Assembly: GCA_964614535.1 (NCBI GenBank)
Contig: CAZTOZ010000017.1
Coordinates: forward strand, 1-64,000
Origin: JALSHZ01 sp964614535
Lineage (GTDB): Bacteria > Pseudomonadota > Gammaproteobacteria > UWMA-0217
Reading direction: 5' to 3'
Length of the DNA stretch: 64,000 nucleotides
The translations under genes and the position numbers were made by a program. The notes below the pieces were generated by a model that was not told where the DNA came from, ran no database searches, and worked only from the letters and a program-made list of their open reading frames with translations. Shown piece by piece: positions 58,186 through 64,000 of the stretch (position 1 is the first letter of the stretch; every line of letters begins with the position of its first letter).

Positions 58186-58335
58186 GCGAATCTCCTGGCA
58201 GCTGGGGGAACCCGAGACTTTACACGGAATGGCTTTGACGGAAAAACCGCCCTATCCATCGCGCCAGGGTGGCGGGACGGCGGCCACCACGGCTACAGTG
58301 ACCTCGCCTTCCACAACTTTCCGCCGGAGCCGGTC

Positions 58336-58902
58336 ATGCTTTGGATTGTTCTGCTGGCGGCCGTCATCGTCGCCACCCTCTACGTCATCAGCCGCTACAA
58401 CACGCTGGTGCGCCTGAAACACAACGTCAGCAAGGCATGGTCGAACATCGACGTGCTGCTCAAACAGCGCCACGACGAGCTGCCGAAGCTGGTGGAGGTC
58501 TGCCGCCAGTACATGGGCTACGAGAACGACACCCTGACGCGGGTGATGGAGGCGCGCAACCGGGTGCAACAGGCCCGCAGCAGCGGCGACCTGCAATCCC
58601 TGGGCCCGGCCGAACAGGCGCTGCGCAGCGGACTGGCCGGGCTGTTCGCGGTGGCCGAGGCCTACCCCGAACTGAAGGCGGACAACGGCTTCCAGCATCT
58701 GCGCAGCCGTATCACGGCACTGGAGAACGAGATCGCCGACCGGCGCGAGTTCTACAACGAGTCGGTCAACCAGAACAACATTCAGATCGAGCAGTTCCCC
58801 GACATCCTCATCGCCCGCCTCTTCGGCTTTGGTCCCCGCGCCATGCTCACGTTCAGCGCCGAGGAGACCCGCGACCCCGACATCCGGGCGCTCTTTTCCT
58901 GA
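58336..58902 (+). CDS. lemA: LemA family protein
   Basis: This 188-residue protein has one N-terminal membrane helix (LWIVLLAAVIVATLYVISRYN) and a helical-bundle domain with RLKHNVSKAWSNIDVLLKQRHDELPKLVE (in parts) and FYNESVNQNNIQIEQFPD, the LemA signatures. The molecular function is unknown. It has GGAG upstream and is followed after seven bases by a GIDE-domain membrane protein, a frequent pairing. Confidence 0.93.
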   Translation: MLWIVLLAAVIVATLYVISRYNTLVRLKHNVSKAWSNIDVLLKQRHDELPKLVEVCRQYMGYENDTLTRVMEARNRVQQARSSGDLQSLGPAEQALRSGLAGLFAVAEAYPELKADNGFQHLRSRITALENEIADRREFYNESVNQNNIQIEQFPDILIARLFGFGPRAMLTFSAEETRDPDIRALFS

Positions 58903-58909
58903 TTCCGCG

Positions 58910-59797
58910 GTGGAGCCGGCCGCGCTCGACTGGTTGCCCGCCGCCGCGGTCGCGGCGCTGGGGATCGTTGCGCTGCAACGCTTTCGCCGCGCGCTGGAGA
59001 TGCTGTCCTGGATCCAGGCAGCCGCCAGTGCCCGCTGCCGCTCGGCGAGCCAGGGCTACGTCGAACTCACCGGCACCGCACGCAACATTCCCGGACCGCC
59101 GATCGTCGCCCCGCTGTCACGGCGGGACTGTGTCTGGTATGCCTTTCAGACCAGCGGACGGGCCCAGGACGACACCGCGCCGATCTCGCGCGAGTCGGGC
59201 CGTAGCGACGCCCTGTTCCACCTGGAGGATGCCTCGGGGCGCTGCATCATCGACCCCGAGGGGGCCACCGTCTACCCGCCGCACGACGAGACCTGGTTCG
59301 GCGACACCCGTCGGCCCACACTGCGGTCGTTCGGCTGGAAGCTGGAATGGATGGGGTGGCTGTTCCGCGGCATGCGCTATCACGAGCAGCGGATCGAGGC
59401 CGGGGACCGGCTCTACGCGCTCGGTGAGTTCGAGTCGCTGCACGAAGACCATCGCAATACGCTGGAACACGAAACCGCCGCCATCCTCGCCGCGTGGAAA
59501 CGCGACCCACGGCAGATGGCGGCCATCGACGGAAACGGCGATGGCCGCATCGACGCCGACGAATGGGAGGCCGCCCGCGAAGCGGCATTGCGGCAGGCGG
59601 CATTGAAGCTACACGCCGAGGGCGACACGCCACAGCCGCTCCATCTGCTACGCAAGCCCCGCAACGGCCGCCAACCGTTCATCATCGCCGGTTGTGACGA
59701 GGCCACACTGCTGCGCCGCATGCGGCGGCGGGCGCTCCTCCATGCCGCCACTTTCGTCTGCGCCACCGGCGCCGTTTTTCTCCTGCTCCCACGCTGA
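58910..59797 (+). CDS. GIDE-domain membrane protein with EF-hand loop
   Basis: This protein of about 295 residues has an N-terminal helix (about 5-24), a beta-rich GIDE domain (GYVELTGTARNIPGPPIVAPLS, CVWYAF) and a C-terminal helix (about 278-293). GIDE resembles the bacterial relatives of the mitochondrial ligase MUL1 but lacks a RING finger. A perfect 12-residue EF-hand calcium loop (DGNGDGRIDADE, about 207-218) lies between the domain and the last helix. The start is taken as GTG at 58910, seven bases after lemA; no strong ribosome site is seen, so it may depend on lemA translation. Confidence 0.8.
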   Translation: MEPAALDWLPAAAVAALGIVALQRFRRALEMLSWIQAAASARCRSASQGYVELTGTARNIPGPPIVAPLSRRDCVWYAFQTSGRAQDDTAPISRESGRSDALFHLEDASGRCIIDPEGATVYPPHDETWFGDTRRPTLRSFGWKLEWMGWLFRGMRYHEQRIEAGDRLYALGEFESLHEDHRNTLEHETAAILAAWKRDPRQMAAIDGNGDGRIDADEWEAAREAALRQAALKLHAEGDTPQPLHLLRKPRNGRQPFIIAGCDEATLLRRMRRRALLHAATFVCATGAVFLLLPR

Positions 59798-59840
59798 CAC
59801 CGAGACACCAGATCCCGGCGCGAGATGATGCGCCGAGATC

Positions 59841-59849
59841 TGCTATTAT
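59841..59849 (+). promoter_or_regulatory. Possible extended -10 promoter for pntAA-pntAB-pntB
   Basis: TGCTATTAT fits an extended -10 element (TGNTATNAT-like) in otherwise GC-rich DNA between the GIDE gene and pntAA. No clear -35 is present. The leader would be about 130 bases and contains a 7-bp GC hairpin (CCGGGCC / GGCCCGG). Confidence 0.4.
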
Positions 59850-59989
59850 TGCGCCCTTTATCGCGCGTGACGGGCGGTGACTGCCAGCACCGGGCCGTGG
59901 CCGGCCCGGGCAAGCGCGACGAACCCCGTGTTTCAACCCCTGCCCCACCGATCCGGGGGAGGCTATCGACAACCATTGTGGAGACTGCG

Positions 59990-61108
59990 ATGCCCTTGAC
60001 CGTGGCAGTGCCGAAAGAAACGGCCACCGGCGAACGCCGGGTGGCGATGGAGCCGACGGTTGCCAAGAAGCTGGACCAGCTCGGCGCCAGGGTTTTGATC
60101 GAGAAAGGCGCCGGCGACGAGGCCGGCTTTCGCGACGAGGATTTTGCGCCCGCCGAGATCACCGACCGCGACGCGGTCTATGGCGCCGATGTCGTCTTTC
60201 GCGTACAGATGCCGACCGCCGATGAGATCGACCGGCTGAACGAAGGCGCGGTGTTGATCGGCACGCTGACGCCGTTCCGCCACCCCGAACTGGTGAAGAA
60301 ACTGGCACAGAGAAAGATCACCAGTTTCGCGATGGAGCTGATCCCGCGGATCTCCCGGGCGCAATCGATGGACGTGCTGTCGTCACAGGCCTCGGTGGCC
60401 GGCTACAAGGCGGCCATCATGGGCGCCGATCTGGCCTGTCGTTTCTTTCCGATGCTGACCACGGCCGCCGGCACGATCCGTCCGGCCAAGGTGGTCGTCA
60501 TCGGCGCCGGGGTGGCCGGCCTCCAGGCCATCGCCACGGCGAAACGGCTCGGTGCGATGGTGGAAGGATACGACGTGCGCTCGGCCACCAAGGAGCAGGT
60601 GGAGTCGCTCGGCGCCCGCTTCATCGAGCTGTCGATCAAAGCGGAGGGGGAAGGCGGCTACGCCCGCGAACTGACCCCCGACGAGCTCCGGCAGCAGCAG
60701 GAGGAGCTGGCCGACTACATCGCCAAGGCCGACGTGCTGATCACCACCGCCGCGGTACCGGGCCGCCCCGCGCCGAAGATCATCCCCACGGCCACGGTAG
60801 AGCGGATGAAGGCGGGCGCGGTGATCGTCGATCTGGCCGCCGAAGGGGGTGGCAACACCGAGCTGACCGCCCCCGGAGAGACCGTCCGACATGGCGACGT
60901 GGTCATCCATGGGCCACTCAACGTCCCCAGCCAGGTGCCACTGCACGCCAGTGAGATGTACGCCAAGAACCTGTTCAATTTTCTCTCGCCGATGATCGCC
61001 GACGGCGAGCTCCATTTCGATTGGGACGACGAGATCGTCGCCGGCGCGCTGCTGACCCGCGACGGTGAGATCGTCAACGCCCAGGTCCAAGAAGCCACGG
61101 GAGCCTGA
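59990..61108 (+). CDS. pntAA: NAD(P) transhydrogenase subunit alpha part 1
   Basis: This 372-residue protein is the NAD(H)-binding domain I of the proton-translocating transhydrogenase. It starts LTVAVPKETATGERRVAMEP, has SQASVAGYKAA, the Rossmann loop VVVIGAGVAGLQAIATAKRLGA (in parts) and the EGYDVRS strand. The transmembrane part is encoded separately by the next gene, the three-subunit arrangement found in many bacteria. GGAG precedes the ATG at 59990. Confidence 0.95.
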   Translation: MPLTVAVPKETATGERRVAMEPTVAKKLDQLGARVLIEKGAGDEAGFRDEDFAPAEITDRDAVYGADVVFRVQMPTADEIDRLNEGAVLIGTLTPFRHPELVKKLAQRKITSFAMELIPRISRAQSMDVLSSQASVAGYKAAIMGADLACRFFPMLTTAAGTIRPAKVVVIGAGVAGLQAIATAKRLGAMVEGYDVRSATKEQVESLGARFIELSIKAEGEGGYARELTPDELRQQQEELADYIAKADVLITTAAVPGRPAPKIIPTATVERMKAGAVIVDLAAEGGGNTELTAPGETVRHGDVVIHGPLNVPSQVPLHASEMYAKNLFNFLSPMIADGELHFDWDDEIVAGALLTRDGEIVNAQVQEATGA

Positions 61109-61110
61109 CC

Positions 61111-61410
61111 ATGATCGAAGGATTCGTTGCCCTCTATATCTTCATGCTCGCGGCCTTCACCGGCTACGAAGTCATCTCCAAAGTCCCGGTCATTCTGCAT
61201 ACGCCGTTGATGTCCGGCTCCAACTTCGTCCACGGTATCGTGCTGGTCGGGGCGATGATCGCGCTGGGTCACGCCGAGACCGGGATGGAGATGCTGATCG
61301 GCTTTTTCGCCGTTCTGCTGGCGGCTGGCAACGCCGTCGGCGGCTATGTGGTGACGGAGCGGATGCTGGAGATGTTCAAGACCAGTGACAAGAAGAAGGA
61401 GTCCAGGTAA
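61111..61410 (+). CDS. pntAB: NAD(P) transhydrogenase subunit alpha part 2
   Basis: This 99-residue membrane protein has about three helices (FVALYIFMLAAFTGYEVI, HGIVLVGAMIALGH, IGFFAVLLAAGNAVGGYVV) and forms the first part of the proton channel. It begins two bases after pntAA stops and its stop overlaps the pntB ATG by one base, so the three subunits are coupled. Confidence 0.95.
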   Translation: MIEGFVALYIFMLAAFTGYEVISKVPVILHTPLMSGSNFVHGIVLVGAMIALGHAETGMEMLIGFFAVLLAAGNAVGGYVVTERMLEMFKTSDKKKESR

Positions 61411-62783
61411 TGGAGTGGTTCATTCAGGCTTCCTATTTCAGCGCGGCCGTATTGTTCATCTACGGCCTCAAGCAGATGTCGTCGCCGGTGACGGCGCGCA
61501 AGGGCATCGTCTGGGCCGGCATCGGCATGGTGCTGGCGACGCTGGTCACCTTCTTTCACGCGCAGATCCATGCCAACTACCTGCTGATGATCCTGGCCAT
61601 CGCCATCGGCGGCGGCGCCGCCTGGTGGTCCGGCAAGCGGGTGGCGATGACCGACATGCCACAGATGATCGCGCTCTACAACGGCATGGGCGGCGGCGCG
61701 GCCGCGGCCATCGCCGCCATCGAGCTGGTCAAGGGCGAGCCGATGAGTCAAACGGTGACCATTCTCGCCGTGCTCGGCGCATTGATCGGCACCATCGCCT
61801 TCTCCGGTTCGGCCATCGCCTTCGGCAAGTTGCAGGGGCTCATCCGCAAGGCGTTTCGCTACCCCAACCAGCAGCTGATCAATCTGGCGGCCTTCGTCGT
61901 CACGTTGCTGCTCGGCCTGCTGATCATCAAGGTCGGCCACGAGATCTCGGGCTTTTGGATCTTCCTCTTCTTCGCGCTGGCTCTGGCCGTCGGCGTGATG
62001 ATCACGCTGCCGATCGGCGGTGCCGACATGCCGGTGGTGATCTCGCTGTTCAACGCGCTGACCGGCCTGGCCGTCGGCTTCGAGGGGTATGTGTTGCAGA
62101 ATCCGGCGATGATGATCGCCGGTATCGTCGTCGGTTCCGCCGGCACACTGCTGACGCAACTGATGGCCAAGGCGATGAACCGTCCCATCTCCAACGTGCT
62201 GTTCAGCGGCTTCGGTGACACCGGCGGCGCCGAGGGGGCCGAGGTCAAGGGTTCGATGAAGCCGATCGAGGCCACCGACGCGGGTGTGATGATGGCCTTT
62301 GCCGACAAGGTCATCATCGTTCCCGGCTATGGCATGGCCGTGGCCCAGGCCCAGCACAAGGTGTGGGAGCTGACCCAGCTGCTGCTGGAACGGGGCGTCA
62401 CCGTCAAGTTCGCCATCCACCCGGTGGCCGGGCGGATGCCGGGCCACATGAACGTGCTGCTGGCCGAGGCCGGCGTGCCCTACGACCTGATCTACGATCT
62501 CGACGAGATCAACAGCGAGTTCCCCACCGCCGACGTGGCCCTGGTCATTGGCGCCAACGACGTCGTCAACCCGGCGGCCCGCAACGACCCGAGCAGCCCC
62601 ATCTACGGCATGCCGATTCTCGACGTGGACAAGGCGAAAAACGTCATCGTCATCAAGCGGGGCAAGGGCACCGGCTTCTCCGGCATCGAGAATCATCTCT
62701 TCTTCGCCGACAACACACGGATGCTCTACGGCGATGGCCAGGAGATGGTGAGCGAGCTGATCGCCGCCATCAAGGAGCTGTAA
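61410..62783 (+). CDS. pntB: NAD(P) transhydrogenase subunit beta
   Basis: This 457-residue subunit has about nine N-terminal membrane helices and a C-terminal NADP(H)-binding domain III (from about 285) with IVPGYGMAVAQAQH, HPVAGRMPGHMNVLLAEA, LVIGANDVVNPAAR and KRGKGTGFSGIEN. It couples proton entry to NADPH formation. A terminator follows 25 bp after the stop. Confidence 0.96.
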   Translation: MEWFIQASYFSAAVLFIYGLKQMSSPVTARKGIVWAGIGMVLATLVTFFHAQIHANYLLMILAIAIGGGAAWWSGKRVAMTDMPQMIALYNGMGGGAAAAIAAIELVKGEPMSQTVTILAVLGALIGTIAFSGSAIAFGKLQGLIRKAFRYPNQQLINLAAFVVTLLLGLLIIKVGHEISGFWIFLFFALALAVGVMITLPIGGADMPVVISLFNALTGLAVGFEGYVLQNPAMMIAGIVVGSAGTLLTQLMAKAMNRPISNVLFSGFGDTGGAEGAEVKGSMKPIEATDAGVMMAFADKVIIVPGYGMAVAQAQHKVWELTQLLLERGVTVKFAIHPVAGRMPGHMNVLLAEAGVPYDLIYDLDEINSEFPTADVALVIGANDVVNPAARNDPSSPIYGMPILDVDKAKNVIVIKRGKGTGFSGIENHLFFADNTRMLYGDGQEMVSELIAAIKEL

Positions 62784-62807
62784 CCGAGACCATCGACGAT
62801 CTCGCCA

Positions 62808-62834
62808 AGGCCCGGTTCCGCCGGGCTTTTTTTT
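62808..62834 (+). terminator. Rho-independent terminator after pntB
   Basis: GCCCGG (62810-62815), a short loop and CCGGGC (62821-62826) are followed by eight T residues. Confidence 0.88.
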
Positions 62835-62945
62835 GGCCCGCGCCCGGCCGGGAGCAGCCGCCGGTTCCGTGATCTGCGGCAGGAATTCCACCTGCGATTG
62901 GGCTACACTCAAATGCTCCAACACGGACTACGATCGTATTCACAG

Positions 62946-63653
62946 ATGAAACACCCGCTGCCATCGACCGCGCTGATCTCTCTGCTCTGGCTGGGCGCCA
63001 CCGCCGCACTGGCCGCTGACGAGCCGACGGCACAAGACGATCAACAGCAGGAAGGCCAGGCCGAGGAAAGCCTGGAGACGATCTATGTCACCGACGTCCT
63101 GCACCTGAAGCTCTTCGAGGAGCCGGGTGGCAAAGGGGCGACGCTGAAGACGCTGTCCAGCGGCAATGCGCTGAGACTGCTGGAGACACGGGGCCGCTAT
63201 CACAAGGTGGAGACGGTGGACGGCACCGTCGGCTGGGTGAAGAAGTTCTATACCGTCTCCCAGCCACCGGCCGCGGTCGCGCTGCCCGAAATCCAAAGAC
63301 TGCTGGAGGAGCGGGACGCCGAGGTCGAACGCCTGAAGAAACAACTCGAAGAAAAATCACTCGGCGCCGACCTGCGGTCGGACTACGAAGAAAAACTGAT
63401 CAAGCTCAATGAAGAGAACGTCGCGCTGCTGAATGAAAAAGAACGGCTGCGCAAACGGTTGGACCAGCTCGAACTGGCACGCCTGCATGGCGAAGGAGAA
63501 GGCGAGGCCGCTGGCGGGCCGGCGGACCGGCAGCTCCATCCCGCCGCCCTGGCCGCGATCACCGCACTGGGCGGTCTGCTGCTGGGCACGCTGCTGGGCT
63601 ATCGCCTCTACGCCAACCGATTGAAAAAGCGATTCTATGGTCACAAGCTCTGA
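62946..63653 (+). CDS. SH3-domain and membrane-anchor protein (TIGR04211/YgiM-like)
   Basis: This 235-residue protein has a signal peptide (cleavage near ALA), an SH3b-like domain (about 46-103: YVTDVLHLKLFEEPGGKGATLKTLSSGN in parts, then GTVGWVKKFY), a coiled coil (about 115-185, charged heptads) and a C-terminal membrane helix (about 203-222, AALAAITALGGLLLGTLLGY) with a basic tail. This SH3-plus-anchor layout is typical of YgiM-like proteins, which are periplasm-facing with unknown function. The ATG at 62946 gives the signal peptide at the N-terminus. Confidence 0.85.
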   Translation: MKHPLPSTALISLLWLGATAALAADEPTAQDDQQQEGQAEESLETIYVTDVLHLKLFEEPGGKGATLKTLSSGNALRLLETRGRYHKVETVDGTVGWVKKFYTVSQPPAAVALPEIQRLLEERDAEVERLKKQLEEKSLGADLRSDYEEKLIKLNEENVALLNEKERLRKRLDQLELARLHGEGEGEAAGGPADRQLHPAALAAITALGGLLLGTLLGYRLYANRLKKRFYGHKL

Positions 63654-63695
63654 ACAGGCCTGCTGAGACCATAACCAGGGGGGACCAGACCGGAG

Positions 63696-64000
63696 ATGAC
63701 AGACCACAACAAACACCGCAGCAACGTCCACTGTCCACGTTGCCATACGCTGCTGACCAAGGCCAACCGGATTCCGAAGAACATTTTGCAGGCGATCGTC
63801 ACGCCCAAGGCCAAACGGTATCGCTGCGACATCTGCCGACACAAGTTCACCATCATGCCCGGAAAACTCACCGAGCATTCACCATCAGCGCAGAAGGCGA
63901 CGGCGAGAACGGCAATACCGCCGCGGATGGAACCGACGCCGCGCAAGCGCAAGCGGCGCCCACCGCCGACTCCAATGAAGGCGACGGCGCCCAATACCAG
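63696..64000 (+). CDS. Zinc-ribbon-like protein, cut by the window end (possible frame change)
   Basis: The ATG at 63696, with CGGAG just before it, opens a frame with no stop before the window end (101 codons). The first 57 residues contain two CxxC pairs (CPRC at about 13-16, CDIC at about 47-50) in basic sequence, a likely zinc ribbon that could bind nucleic acid. After about residue 60 the same frame becomes Pro/Arg/Lys-rich, while the -1 frame reads like an ordinary acidic linker (AEGDGENGNTAADGTDAAQA). The shift could occur at GGAAAAC near 63859-63865. Family not recognised. Confidence 0.5.
   Translation, partial: MTDHNKHRSNVHCPRCHTLLTKANRIPKNILQAIVTPKAKRYRCDICRHKFTIMPGKLTEHSPSAQKATARTAIPPRMEPTPRKRKRRPPPTPMKATAPNT

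Noticed and set aside
1..64000. CRISPR arrays, tRNA genes, insertion sequences, prophage genes
   Set aside because: Looked for on both strands by eye; no regularly spaced repeats, cloverleaf-like sequences, transposase or integrase motifs were seen.

Overview
This is a GC-rich chromosomal window from a gammaproteobacterium. The block def-fmt-rsmB facing LysM protein-dprA-smg-topA-tsaC-hemF, the rplU-rpmA-obgE-proB operon and the coaBC-dut-algC run are orders typical of that class. A Gly/Tyr-rich exported protein resembling sulfur globule proteins, together with a Mg-type HemB, oxygen-dependent HemF and a three-gene proton-translocating transhydrogenase, fits a sulfur-oxidising Chromatiales-like organism. 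That assignment is inference. I saw no tRNA, rRNA, transposase, phage gene or CRISPR array.

Layout. 0-2 kb: the start of a DUF4390 gene and an AT-richer exported protein with a GlyGly-CTERM-like tail. 2-16 kb: translation and DNA metabolism (rsmB, fmt, def, LysM protein, dprA, smg, topA, tsaC), haem genes (hemF, hemB), aroE and a REC-REC-PAS-GGDEF-EAL protein. 16-20 kb: a biotin operon (membrane protein, bioB, bioF, DUF3293) divergent from comF. 20-24.5 kb: the first glycan islet (phosphoethanolamine-transferase-like enzyme, a formyltransferase-like/GINT1-like protein, GT4). 24.7-28 kb: rpsT, proB, obgE, rpmA, rplU. 28-32 kb: the second glycan islet (two GT2, a methyltransferase, a polysaccharide deacetylase). 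32-39 kb: ubiA, gamma carbonic anhydrase, a lipoprotein, the sulfur-globule-like protein, radC, coaBC, dut, algC. 39-54.6 kb: the main exopolysaccharide locus (two flippases, GT4, a nucleotidyltransferase-kinase fusion, a kinase-fold-like protein, a metallophosphoesterase, an O-antigen ligase/polymerase, a PKD/propeller protein, Wzc-like and Wza-like proteins). 54.8-64 kb: trxC, two Hsp20 genes, a CinA-like protein, hemH, lemA plus a GIDE protein, pntAA-pntAB-pntB, an SH3/anchor protein and a cut-off zinc-ribbon gene.

The most notable signal is regulatory. Six intergenic sites match the CRP/Vfr/Clp palindrome TGTGA-N6-TCACA, two perfectly and four with one mismatch. Five of them precede glycan or exported-protein transcription units (28065, 46821, 48361, 51802, 54663) and one precedes a lipoprotein (34724). 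This suggests that the dispersed glycan islets form one CRP-type regulon. Two of the sites precede genes for proteins that share the same C- or N-terminal domain of about 170 residues. Other unusual points are a Wzc-like protein with an eroded kinase domain, a nucleotidyltransferase-kinase fusion beside a kinase-fold-like protein, and a sigma32-like promoter pair between trxC and the Hsp20 operon.
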